Assembly: GCA_019925795.1 (NCBI GenBank)
Contig: CM034300.1
Location: 35,451,591 to 35,515,590 of the forward strand
Origin: Dendrobium chrysotoxum
Taxonomy: Eukaryota; Streptophyta; Magnoliopsida; Asparagales; Orchidaceae
DNA length: 64,000 nucleotides
Direction of reading: 5' to 3'
Position 1 is the first letter of the stretch, and each line of letters begins with the position of its first letter. The position numbers were made by a program, and so were the translations under genes. Below are positions 35,535 to 46,404 of the stretch, piece after piece. The notes under the pieces were generated by a model. It did not search any database and was not told the DNA's origin. It saw only the letters and a program-made list of their open reading frames with translations.

Positions 35535-37200
35535 ATGTTTAAAACTATTATTTGGAATGTTAGGGGTATTGGCTGCCCCTCCTCTAGGTTGAGAGTTAAG
35601 AATTTATGTTGTATTCACAATGTTTCTATTTTTATCTTGCTTGAGATGCTTATTAATGTCTCTAAATTATAGTCCACTGCTAGAATATTGGGTTTTAAGC
35701 ATTGTGTTTCTAATTCAGTAAATAAAATTTGGGTCTTTTGGAAAGATCTTATTAGGTTAGATGTTATTAGTGATTTTACTCAAGTCTTACATTGTAGCAT
35801 TGAATTTTTAAATGAGAAATGCTATGCCTCTTTTATCTATGCCGCTTCTGCTCATAATATAAGAAAAATTCTTTGGGATCAACTTATTAATTTTCATGGT
35901 ATGGCCAACATACCTTGGATGGCGGGTAGTGATTTTAATACAATTTCTAATCCTTTTGAGCGTTTGGGTGGTTCTACTCCTAACTATCATTCTATGGAGG
36001 ATTTTAACAACATGATAATGGAATGTAATTTGATTAACATTAGTTTTTTTCGTAATAATTTTACGTGGAATCGTGGTCATCTTTGGCAACAGTTGGACTG
36101 TGTTCTTTTTAATGACTATTGGCTTAACTCTTTTAATTCTATTTCTGTTGAACATCTTAGCAGAACTCTGTCAGACCATTCTCTGCTTTTGATTATGCTT
36201 AAAGCTAGACAGATGAACTCTAAGCCTCATTTTAGATTTTAGAATATGTGGCTGCTGCATGAATCCTTCTTGGTAGTTGTTCAGGAAAATTGGGATGCTC
36301 CCTTGCATCCTGATAATTTGATCTAGGGCATGAAGAGCTTCTGGTACAAACTTAAAAGGTTAAAATAGATCATTAATTGGTGGAATCATAATGTATTTAA
36401 AAATATTTTTATCAATATTTTAATTACTAAAGATAAAGTTAATTCTCTTGAGGCTAACTGTCAAGTTTTTCCTTCTGATGCTAATTTTAACTTTCTTAAA
36501 GAGGCTAAAGTCAATCTGTTTACCTTACAAGCGCAGGAGGAAGCTTTTTGGATGTAAAAAGCTACTGCAAAATATCTGGTTGAGGGGGATAATAATACCA
36601 AATATTTTCATGCTTTGGTCAAAAGAAAAAGAGCCAAAAACTCCATTAATAAAATCACTAGGGATGATGGTTCTACTACTGAAGATGGGCAGGAAATTGC
36701 TAATTTAGCTATTCAGCATTGTCATAATCGCCTTAATAAAGCATTTACCCTTGTTAATCTTATTAATTCCGACATAATCCCTAATCTTATATCTCAGGAG
36801 GATAATGAATTACTTGTTAAACCCCACTCTTTGGAGGAATTAAAAGGTATTGTTGATGACATGAATGTGATTCTATTGCTGGCCCTGATGGCTTTACTAC
36901 TAAGTTTTTTCAGAAAGCTTGGAATATTATTTGCTCTGATCTTTTCTATGCTATTTTAGATTTGCTCTGATCATTGTTTAAATACTTTGGAGGAATCTAT
37001 TTGCAATACTAATCTTTTTTATATACTGAGAGACATCAAATTGTTTATGACTCTTATTAATGCCTCCTTCTCTTTTGTCTTTAAGGAAGGGAATTCCTGT
37101 GCAGTTTGGCTGGCTAAATAGGGTTGTAAGTTGGAGCACCATATTGATTTTACTACTAATAATTTACCTGCCCAAGTTAAAGGGCTTACTAGATTGGATA
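35535..37200 (+). pseudogene. LINE-a ORF2 (endonuclease; RT deleted; RNase H remnant)
   Basis: ATG at 35535 (MFKTIIWNVRGIG, the endonuclease N-terminal motif). The endonuclease is almost open: IPWMAGSDFNTISNPFERLGG, NNFTWNRGHLWQQLDCVLFN and RTLSDHSLLL (SDH motif, about 36168) end at 36242 with a stop. The next part reaches EGDNNTKYFHALVKRKRAKN and the RT start AGPDGFTTKFFQKAW (36880-36925). Then, within about 100 bp, the sequence jumps to the end of RNase H: FKEGNSCAVWLAK (37075-37120) and LPAQVKGLTRLDKI. All RT catalytic motifs are therefore deleted. Confidence 0.8.
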
Positions 37201-38774
37201 AAATTAATACTCATTTTAGAATTTAATTTTCTGGGGTTTTTGGTTTTTGGTTCTTTGTTTGGGCTTGGTGGTTCTCTAATTTTTTGTTGTCACAATAATT
37301 TTGGCTGGTTTGATTTGTCTATTTCTGGTGTCTCCTAGCCTCTTTGTTTTACTTTTATTCTTTCCATGTCCTAGCTAGTTGGGGATTTTCTTATTTGTTT
37401 GGTGGTGGCTTTTATTCCTAGCTGTTATTTTGTTTGGGAGCTTTCCTTAGTTTAGTTCGATGTTGTGGTTGATGTTGTTTACTACTGTAACTAGTTTAGG
37501 GTTGTTTGCTGCTTCAGTCCTTCTCGGTTTTTCTATTTCCTAGGTGTCACTGAGAGTGAGCATTTATGTCTGTTTATTCTACTGGTTGTTGTGGTTCTGT
37601 TGGCTCTTTGGGCGTTTAGCTTTCGTCTATTTCAGTTGTTGTGCTTCTTTATTGGGGTGTTGAGAAATGATTGGTATCTTATAGATCCTAAATTAAATCC
37701 CCTTTGTTGCTCTTATATTCCCAGCTATATTGACTTGCTGTCGTCTCGTGGTTTTTAGCTGTGGTTGTGTCTTTCTGACTGGCCCAGCTATTATGACTTC
37801 CTTGATCTTTCGGGTTTCTATTTTGGGTGGCTACAGGATGGGGTGTTCTAGAGTCTTGTTTGCTGTGTTTGCTGGCCTATCTGCTTTCTTCTGGGGCCTA
37901 TAGTTGGTTGTGCTGGTTGGGGTGTTTTGGGTCTCCTTAATGAGTGGTGACTGGACAATATGTCTTTGCTGATTACTATTTGGGGGGCCTTTAGCTGGTT
38001 CTGCTGGATGTGGAAGGTCATTGTGCTGTGGTGGGTTTGGTCTATTTATTTTCTATTGGTGAGGTTGGATCAGTTACCTCTTCTTGATTATCTCTGCTAC
38101 ATGGGCTTTTATGGGTCTGGAATTGAGCGGCTTAAGGGTTTTAATCATGAAGGTGGTGGCTATATTCTAAGCTCTATTTTTTTGGATCCCCTTGATCTGG
38201 CTGGTTTCTTGAACTTTCTGATTGAGTATTGTTCATATTGTTCCTTGCCCATTTTATTAGAGGTGAATAATAGTGGTGAACATTCTTGTTTGAGTTTTGG
38301 CTCTGCTATCATTATTCATAAGGTTTTGTTTATTTCCTTGGGTTACTCTACTAATAATCTTTGGAATCAGGGTTTCTTTCCCATTTGGCCTTATTATATC
38401 TGTAACAGGTATATTTGGTGGTATTATATTCCTTTTATAGATTTAACATTTCCTATGTTAATGTTTTTGTGGCCTTCACCTTTCCGTATAGATTTTAAAT
38501 AGTGCAGGTAATCGAGGTGTTATTTTTTGGATAGGAAGCTGGAGCTCACTGATATTTTTTACTATCTGCTTCCTTTTTGGGTGCTCTTACTTATGCACCC
38601 TAGAATGTACCTAGGTATCTTTGTACTTTTTCATAGTAGGGGACTCGAGCTCATAGGTTTTTTTTTGTTTTAATTTTATAGCTCTTTTGAGCATTAGGAA
38701 GTTTGAGGCCCCTTTAAGGTCTTTGTACTTTTTTCCTATAATTAACACGTAGGCCCCTCCATGGGTTTCTTCTT
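37201..38774 (+). other. LINE-a 3' UTR, G+T-rich
   Basis: About 1.5 kb rich in T and G on the plus strand, quite unlike the A/T-rich surroundings. It holds an open frame of 180 codons (37960-38502) with hydrophobic, Trp/Leu/Tyr-heavy content and no known motif, which I take to be a by-product of base composition. The end has CTTTGTACTTTTTTCC and GGCCCCTCCATGGG phrases, then the A tail. Confidence 0.6.
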
Positions 38775-38793
38775 AAAAAAAAATATCGGTTAC

Positions 38794-40681
38794 CACTGGG
38801 TAACCCATACTTACGAGGCTAGTAACTTAGCCCAAAGGAAGGTGAAATAAACTTCACAACCTCGGTCAGTAACAAAGGTGGTATCCATTTAACACTTTAA
38901 AAAATATCTTAAAATTAATTTTAAATTACTAATATTTAAACTTTAATTAAAGTTTTCCTTCAAACCTCTGAACCAACCAGAACATTAAAGCAACTTGAAC
39001 TAACTATCCTACATAGGACATATTCAAGCCACACAGCCCACCTCACACATATTAGATAGTTTTCTAGGATAACTAACTCAAGTTGTAGGCTAGGTCGGTG
39101 TTTATATTTTTGCTGTGTCTGGTTTTTCATGGTTTTCACTGCATGATGATTGATTGATGTGATTATTTATTTTATTTTATATAATCTGTGATCTGATTGA
39201 TTATGTGTTTGATCTACCCCTAGGTTAGAGATGATTTATACTAATTAAATTTTATGTAGGTGGCCATGCTCGTATAGGGCTTGAAAGCTAAAGGGGACAA
39301 AATCAATAAAGCTTTAAAAAATTGATGATGTTTTTTACAAGTGCTTCAAAAATTGCTTAAGTCGCCCTTTAAATTTAAAAGAGCATGGACAAGCATGGCT
39401 ATGATTTGAGTTTTCTTTTTATTTTTAATTTCAAATTTTAAGTGCTTGGGATGTTAAATTTAAATATTAATTTATTAGGATAACCTTACGGGTTATTGAG
39501 TCTAGATTTTTAATTTTCATTCAATGTATTTTAATATGATTTCAGTTGTATTTGAGTTGTACATATTTAAAGTGACTAGTTTAGATGGGATATGATTCCA
39601 ATCAAAATTTTAAAGAGAAGGCTGACATCCCTCGGGGGAGAGTCCCTCTTAATTTGAAAATTCAAATTTGGAAACTTTCAAATCTCCAAGAAGAAAAGAA
39701 AACACCTCTTCGGGGAGGAGTTTCTCTTCACTTGGATATTCGGACCCAACAATCCAAGGAGCCCGTAGAAGGATGAAGAAGTGAAGAATGAGAAGATTCC
39801 CAATTCTCAAAAGTCACTTGTATCTTAGGAGTAGAATCCGGGTTGTATTCAGTGGTACCCGACCACTTTACTTTTCCTACAAACCCTGGGTTATAATATT
39901 AAAAGGCATTTTCCTATAGAAATTAAATTTAAATTGATTTTTTTATTAAAGTTGATTGTTTGATATTGATTGTGATGTAGGATTACATGCTTTTAGTAAT
40001 TTTTTGGTGATCTTGCATGTCGTATTTGTTTTATCCTAGAATAATCGGAGGCTGGTGAGGGTACATACAAAATTCTTCTAGTTTAATTAAATTAAAATTT
40101 TTAAGATAAGATAGCAACTCTAATGCTTTTAAAAATTAAGCCCGGGATTGCCGGGAGTTCTCACAGCATGTTCTTGCATTATCTTTCTATTTGTTAGGCA
40201 CCTCCCCGCCTGCTACTTCTAGCAGACCACCTGGCTTATGAGGGTACATATTTGTCAAGGGGAATCTATGTATTTTGGGACAAAAATTATTTTTAAGCCT
40301 TCTTTAAAATTGCTTCATCCTAATTTAAGCATTTAATCGAGCTAATTAATATATATTGTATTAGATATAAATTTAAAAAGAGTCAAAGATTTAATTGCAT
40401 TTTACTTTAAGCATCAATTATCCAATATAAGTCAAAGGGGCCAATTAGGAATTTTCTCTAGATGTCGGCCCCGCTTTCCTTAAACTTAATACAACGTCCC
40501 TACCCACTCTTTTATAAGTGACTGGATACATAGTTTTAAAGTGCCTAGGTTATTTAGCTAGCTCCCCCATCCAGGCTTGGGTAAGTCCAGATCTTGCATT
40601 ACATTAGGTAGGTTTGGGTCACTGGTTTTTAGTGCTCATTTTAGACATAGGTTCTGAGGCAAGCTTAGGCTATAAGACCTC
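38794..40681 (+). other. Right part of gypsy LTR-2 after LINE-a
   Basis: Non-coding 1.9 kb continuing LTR-2. Phrases with counterparts in the G1 5' LTR (13200-15000) are a pyrimidine-purine GGATAACTAACTC block at about 39070, CTCTTCGGGGAGGAG near 39700, and GTGGTACCCGACCAC near 39865. Nothing coding is recognisable. Confidence 0.5.
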
Positions 40682-41003
40682 TGAAAGTTCGTTAGGGACG
40701 TTAAGCCCTTGTGAACTAGTCCTGAGGCCAAGCAAAAGGGGGGTGAATAGGTTATTTTAAAAATTCGTGAGCAAAAATAATTTAGAAAAATCTTTTTGAA
40801 TGTTTTAAAATAATTATAGTTTTTCGATTATGTGCAGATGTTCAACAATAACAGAATAATAATCACAATCACAAGATCATCAATAGAAAAATAAATGAAA
40901 AAATCAGAAAGAACACACAAGATTTTATAGTGGTTCGGTCAACTTCACCTACGTCCACTCCCTGGAGCCTCCCCTATGGGTATTGCACTAACACTAAGTG
41001 AAT
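40682..41003 (-). repeat. LTR B: truncated Sirevirus LTR
   Basis: Starts TGAAAGTTCGTTAGGGACG at 40682 and follows LTRs A and D through GGGGGGTGAATAGG, GTGGTTCGGTCAACTTCACC and CACTAACACTAAGTG. The match stops near 41003, about 320 bp in, where LINE-b ORF1 sequence begins. Only the 3' (R/U5) end of an LTR in minus sense is left; the palindrome array is missing. Confidence 0.8.
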
Positions 41004-43318
41004 CTTTGGTTCAGTCAACGCTAAGTTGATTCTTTGTGTGTTAAAGATTTTCCTATCATTGGGAAGGGAAAGAAGGTGATATCAAATTGCATTGATGGTT
41101 GAAGGAATCTTAATGAAGATGATGATTGTTCAAAGCATTGGAAGAAAAATTTTATATTTACAAATCCTGATGGTGCTTCCTCTTCAAATACGGCATCAGA
41201 TTAGGTTCAAAAAAATTGATGCAGGTGCTATTTGAGTCACTACTATTGAGGTGGATATTCCAGCTACCAATGGCTATATTGATTAGAGTCAAGCTGACCA
41301 ATTATTTTTAAATGAATGTGATGGCCATTCTATAGTGAAGAATTCACCATCTGGGGAAAATGTAGTAAATTCAAATGCGCATGGAACTCATTAGTTTAAC
41401 TAATGTGATCTCCCTCAAGTCTTCTATGCAATGCCACTGAAGGAATGGATTATAATAAAGAGGGATGTTTTACTAATAATAAAGTTATAATATATGCTAC
41501 GAGTCTTGATAATGCATGGGAGAAGCAAGAACATTTCAGGTTGAATGCAAGTGAAGTTGGGTCTTCTTTTTGAAGAGACGGAAAAACTATTCTACAACAT
41601 TCATAATCGGAATTGCCTAATTTAAAAATATTTGAAACTGCTCTAGTAGTCAAGCCACTGAGAAAGAAGTTTCCTTTCCATATTCTAAGCATAAAACTAA
41701 AGAGACAGTGGTCCATGTTTTGGAATTTTCAACTAACCGGCATAGGCATAGGTTGGGTTATTTGTTCTTTCATGTCCAAGGTAGCTAAGGAAGAGGTTTT
41801 GCTGATGGTCTCCTTCTTTTACAACCTTCTCTATGAAAGGCCTTTCTTCTCCTATTTATGTCATATTCCCTTACCTTCCTATTTGAGAGGAATGTTGCTA
41901 GTATTGCTTCATCAAATTTCCAACCCTTGTTAATTGATGCAAAAAATTCCATTGTGGGAGAAGGGATTTTATGAGGGTCTGTGTCAGAATCAATCTAGAA
42001 TGCAAATTTCATACTTGGGTGTGGATTGAAAGAAGCAATGTGAAATTCTTTCAACCAGCAAAATATAAAATGATATCAAACTTATGCTACATATATGGGA
42101 AACTTGGTCACACATAGTTTTAATGTCCTACAGAAGTTATTAACTAGTCTAAAGCAAAGGATGTCTTTAGAAATGAGAATCAAAGGGAGAAGCCCCTTAT
42201 GGATCATTCTGTTGTGCATCCACCAAATTAGGTTCCTATAGAAAGTAATTGTGCAGCAAATATACATGTGGGAAATAATGAAGATTCTTATGGTGATTGG
42301 ATAAAAATTTATAATAGGAGGAAAATGTTAGGAATGACCAACCCTTTTGCCTTATGGTATGGAGATGATTTTCTTTAATTGACAAGCATGAGTTGTACCT
42401 TTATCAGGCAAGTTCAATAACAAGTATTTTCTTAAGAAGGGGAATGCTTTGAAAGAAGGTTCTTATGTTCAAATTATTTAGATAAAAGCTTGTGAGTATT
42501 CTACAAAGTTTGAAGTTCATAATGAAATATATTAATAAAATGGGGTTGTTAAGGTAGGTAATCCATTAGTTAACTAATCTGTGAGGAAGGAGGATCATAT
42601 TCTATAGGAGAAAGAAGAAGGCTGTCTAAATAAGGCCATTAAAGCAATGACTCATGAGGTGCTATCTAATGAATCTGAAAGGCTTCATTGCAAAGGGTGT
42701 GATACAAATCCTATAGAAGTGAAGTTTAATGGTGAGGTAGTTAATGCGAGTATTGATAAAAGTTTGGTGGAAAGAACTGATGTTGATCATTATGTCTCGT
42801 TGAAAAATTTTGAGTTTTTCTATTGTAAATGAATCTATTGAAGTTCGTCAAAGTGATGTTTGGGTTAAGGAAGAGTTGAATAAACCAGGCATTATTTTAT
42901 TTGGTTGTTGGGAGGATAAGAAAATTTCTTTTGATGAAGCTAGTATGAAGGGTAAAAATATTTGTGCTAGGATCAACAAGGAGCTAAAAATGCTGAGGCC
43001 TATCAATGTAACTCCAATGAAATGGAAGATTGAAAAATGTGGGAATTTTTTTGACAGGGCCTATACTTTACCTTATTAATGAACTCAATCATGATGTAGA
43101 ACTGTAGAGGAGCCCAGAAGAAGGAGGGCTTTTATTTTAATAGTTTAGTCAAAGATAATGTATGGACTTCTTACCTAGCTTCTTGGAGCAATATCTCTAA
43201 AGAATGGAAGAAAAAAAACTATGGAAGTGAAGCTAATATCTTGCAAAGAAAGCTCAACAAATCTCTAAGATCCCTACACTATTAGAGTAAAAACTAGTTG
43301 AAAAAATTAATGATAAAG
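41004..43318 (+). mobile_element. LINE-b left part (ORF1 and start of ORF2), degenerate
   Basis: ORF1 pieces: LVVKPLRKKFPFHIL and LKRQWSMFWNFQLTGIGIGWVI (41640-41765, DUF4283-like), WVWIERSNVKFFQPAKY and a decayed knuckle CYIYGKLGHT (42080-42120; the second Cys is Tyr). An open C-terminal piece lies at 42647-43079. ORF2 begins near 43095 with a decayed 'RGAQKKEG' motif and within 60 bp jumps to 'SWSNISKEWKKKNYGSEANILQ', which in LINE-c lies after the endonuclease. So about 700 bp of endonuclease are deleted. The element is split here by LINE-c and goes on at 53342. Confidence 0.75.
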
Positions 43319-43328
43319 AAGACATCCC
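43319..43328 (+). repeat. Left target-site duplication of LINE-c
   Basis: AAGACATCCC here and at 53332-53341. It shows that everything between is a secondary insertion into LINE-b. Confidence 0.9.
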
Positions 43329-44427
43329 ATGGAGCAGCAAGTAGTAGTTGAAGTTAGAGAGAGAAAGTTACTGTTAGAGAGAGAAAGTCAATGTTAGATT
43401 CAATCTTTCATTTTCCCGGTTGTCATCCGCCTTCATCGCCGCCTTAGGTGATGGCGGCAGATAGTCGTCGGCCATCTGTAGCACTAGCATCAGCTGCATT
43501 CTGTCAATCTTGTGGGTTGAACGGACGTGCTAAGAAGGATGATCACCAGCGTCATGGGTTTCTGGGGTTTTAAGCAGATGGAACACTTTCGAATTTGATG
43601 AATAGGCCTTTGGTTATTAAAGATGTTACTGATTCTTATCCTAAGAAGATTGACTTTGTTGAAGTAAAGGAAAAGGTATTTTGACTGTTGCTGCATGTCA
43701 TTCTCCTATGCAGGTGAAGTATACTATTGATTCACCTCTAAACGATTGTGAAACTTCTTCGTTAGATATGAAAATCTATGTTAACAAATTTGATTTTTCA
43801 AATGTAATCTCTAACCTCTGGCCAGGGATAAATATGAATTTCTTGAATGAAGCTAACAAGGATTTTCATGATTCTGAGAATACGCGACCTGATTGTGATA
43901 AAGTGGACTCACCAGCTAAGGTAAACTCAAGTTCTATACTGAAATATGGCAGTGTACTAAATGTTGAATGTATTTTGAATAATGGTATTCATATTGTTAA
44001 TCTTAATCCACCAATTATCTTGGAGAGCGATCTTAAGAATGGAAATGATATTCCTACGAATGTTGCTGGCAATGGTCTGAAAGGGAATTTTTTGAATGCC
44101 TGGCAAAAGGCACAACACATTAAGTTAAACCTTGATAGGAATTCTACCCTCATGATAGAAGATGGAATTGCAGTTGTTATGAACTCTGATTTTGAAAATG
44201 CTAATTCAAATGTTCTGAAGAATTCACTTGTGATTAAGGTTCTTCGTGGTAACATCCCTTTTCCAGCTTGTAGCATGGAACTCCGGCAGCAATGGAATAT
44301 GTTTGGAAATTTCAACTTAACAACCCTGGGATTCAATTAGATTCTTTGTTCCTTTAAGAATCCTGATGTTTTAGAAGAAGTATTGAGGGGTGGTCCTTGG
44401 TTCATTGGGGGCCACATTATTGGATTA

Positions 44428-44432
44428 GATAG
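44428..44432 (+). repeat. Left target-site duplication of LTR C
   Basis: GATAG here and at 46405-46409, directly abutting the LTR ends TGAAAGT and TTCAACA. Confidence 0.9.
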
Positions 44433-44455
44433 TGAAAGTACGAGATGCGCCAAGA

Positions 44456-44474
44456 GGGGGGGGGGGGGGGGGGG
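44456..44474 (+). repeat. (G)19 homopolymer in LTR C
   Basis: A pure G run. The same tract is 6 G in LTRs A and B, 7 in E and 9 in D. It lies near the 3' end of the LTR in element sense (there C19). The length may include sequencing or assembly slippage. Confidence 0.9.
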
Positions 44475-45210
44475 TGAATTGGTATTTTAAAAATTCAACC
44501 CTAAATAAGAGTTCTATTTTTTTTAAAGGATAACTCAACGAATAACGTGTGGAAGCAAGTACAATGATCACAACAACGATATTGGTAATTCAATTTTAAC
44601 TTTTACAATACAAGATTCAAATTATGATTTTTCACCAAGCAATTTGACGTACTAATTAAGAGCATGAAAAGTAAAGTACGGCAAAACGGAAAAAGCACAC
44701 CAGCGATTTTTATAGTGGTTCGGTCACTTGACCTATGTCCACTCCCCGGCATCCTCTACTCCAGGATTTGCACTAGTAAAAGTTGACTCTCCTTTTGCTC
44801 CCACAGCAAGGTAGAGAAGCCTTTATAATACTCACTTTCACCTCCCTCGGTGCGGTGGAATACCAAACGCTATGTCACCCTCCTGGTGACGGCAGCGGAC
44901 CTTCTCCTTTTTCTCCCTCCTAGAGATGGCAGAGTACCTTGGCGATGTCGATCTTGAAGTGACTCTTCCCTCGAGAACTTTCTCGAGACTCCCCAAAGCC
45001 ACAAGAGGAGCAAAACATGCTGCTAGCTTGGAGCCACCGTGTGATCCCCTCACACTACTTCTCCCTCACGCTCAAGCTCACCTTCACCTTCCTCTCGCAA
45101 GCCCTGGATCTCTCTGAGGAAAAACTTCTCCTTCACGAATCTCCTTCTTCCCTCAAAGCCTCTCACAGCAAGAGGATAGATCAACAACCCTCTAAAAAAA
45201 ATTTTAAGTT

Positions 45211-45221
45211 GTTTTTATATT
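45211..45221 (-). promoter_or_regulatory. Putative TATA box of LTR C
   Basis: The minus strand reads AATATAAAAAC. It is 43 bp from the proximal palindrome (45264), the same distance as in LTRs A and D. Confidence 0.55.
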
Positions 45222-45263
45222 AGACTTCAAAAAACCCTAAAAGTTTCAACTTTTGCATTTCTG

Positions 45264-46090
45264 TTCGTACAGTACGATCTATAATCGTACAGTACGATCA
45301 GTTCAATTACAGCTCCGTCCAGTATGAATACAGATGAACAGTTATCGAAGTGTATACATATCGTACTGTACGATATGTATATCGTGCATAACGATACAGT
45401 TGATTCGTACTGTTCATACAGGACGATCTGTGGGACGATCCCGGGGACAAAAGAATTCATCTCTGCTAGTCGTCCAGCACTCCTTTAGTCGTACAGTACG
45501 ATTAGTGTATTTCAGGATATCGTCCTGTACCATACGAATATCGGCCAGGTCGAATAGAACAAAAATTCTTGGTTTCATCTGGTACGATCGATGGGATGAA
45601 TGAAATCGTCTCTGTCGGTCGTCCAGCACTCCACTAGTCGTACAGTACGATTAGTTCATTTCAAGATATCGTCCTGTATGATATGAATATCGTCCAGGAC
45701 GAACAGAATAAAAAAACCTTAGTTTCGTCTGGTATGTTCGATGGGATGAATGAAATCTTTTCTGTCAGTTGTACGGTACGATATATGATCGTACATTACG
45801 ATCGACTTTTAAATTAGAAACCAACGTTTATTTCCTGATTAGGGAGATAATTTTGGTAAGTATTTAATTAATCGTACAGTACGATAGGCATCGTACAGTA
45901 CGATCAGTTCATGAAATCAAAATTAAGAACTTACCAAACTTATTCTGGCGGCTAGGGTTTCTCAAATCATACAGTACGATAGGTTTCGTACAGTACGATC
46001 ATTTTATAAATTTAATCATCTGAAAATTAGCCATTATCCTGAGTATTATTAATTAATCGTACAGTACGATATTAAATCATATAGTATGAT
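45264..46090 (-). promoter_or_regulatory. Palindrome-pair array in U3 of LTR C
   Basis: Seventeen 15-bp palindromes start at 45264, 45284, 45360, 45381, 45488, 45519, 45637, 45668, 45689, 45768, 45788, 45871, 45890, 45966, 45985, 46056 and 46076. The usual form is ATCGTACAGTACGAT; variants are ATCGTACTGTACGAT (45360), ATCGTCCTGTACCAT (45519) and ATCGTCCAGGACGAA (45689). Most pairs are 19-21 bp apart; two intervals are 31 bp (45488-45519, 45637-45668). About 28 of 34 arm CpGs remain. Confidence 0.85.
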
Positions 46091-46404
46091 ATTCTTAAAA
46101 AAAAAATTTTAAACATTTAAAACAATTCTTCCCCTGTGTGTGTGCATGGTTGCTCCTTTCACATGCATGTTTCTGTGGCAGACTCAAGAGAAAAAAAATA
46201 AAGAAATAAAAATTATAGACTTTTCAACATCCTATTCTACCCGGTTTGAGTCTCCAGTAACCTTGAGCAGTGTGCATCTGACCTGAAATGTTAGTGCTCA
46301 TATACAAGGATTAAGCATTTGTAATCTAAAGGAAGTCTATATGGATTCAGTAAGTATTAGTTGTCACCATCAAAATTAAGTGCTCGGGATCCTAAATTTC
46401 AACA

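Larger units (their letters stand above)
33759..38783 (+). mobile_element. LINE-a: L1-type plant LINE with RT deletion, with TSD
   Basis: A near-complete 5' part and 3' end flanked by TATCGATTAC (33749-33758) and TATCGGTTAC (38784-38793), a 10-bp target-site duplication with one mismatch. The order is 5' UTR (33759-33961), ORF1 (33962-35309), ORF2 from 35535, a deletion that removes most of RT, the last part of RNase H (37050-37200), a 1.5-kb 3' UTR and a short A tail (38775-38783). It is inserted in gypsy LTR-2. Confidence 0.85.
27742..40681 (+). repeat. Giant 3' LTR of second gypsy copy (LTR-2), interrupted by LINE-a
   Basis: It starts TATTGACCTCATTTTTTTATGAGGTCACC, the same opening as LTR-1 with TG changed to TA. 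It holds a 35-bp tandem array, A/T-rich sequence, two copies of the GGACTACTCCGGG landmark (33374, 33551), LINE-a (33759-38783), and then sequence paralleling 13200-15000 of the 5' LTR of G1: CATATTCAAGCCACACAG with AGGATAACTAACTCAAG, later CCTCGGGGGAGAG. Without LINE-a it is about 7.9 kb. Its exact right end is not clear; Sirevirus LTR B starts at 40682. No coding motif is seen outside LINE-a. Confidence 0.65.
44433..46404 (-). repeat. LTR C: Sirevirus solo LTR (ACAGT-core subfamily), 1972 bp
   Basis: TGAAAGTACGAG...ATTTCAACA flanked by GATAG on both sides, inside LINE-c ORF1. No internal retrotransposon sequence, so it is a solo LTR, presumably left by LTR-LTR recombination. It shares the layout of A and D: G-tract (19 G here, 44456-44474), GTGGTTCGGTCACTTGACC block, 'CTCCTTTTGCTCCCACAGCAAGG', TATA-like box and palindrome array. 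Yet much of the intervening sequence differs, and the palindrome core is mostly ACAGT rather than CCAGG. It is a related subfamily. Confidence 0.92.

Noticed and set aside
37960..38502. 180-aa protein gene
   Set aside because: It lies in the 3' UTR of LINE-a, shows only hydrophobic low-information sequence without a motif, and is explained by G+T-rich composition.
42082..42267. Minus-strand ORFs opposite LINE ORF1 (also 43989-44336, 46935-47177 and 47873-48100)
   Set aside because: Antisense shadows of recognisable LINE coding sequence.
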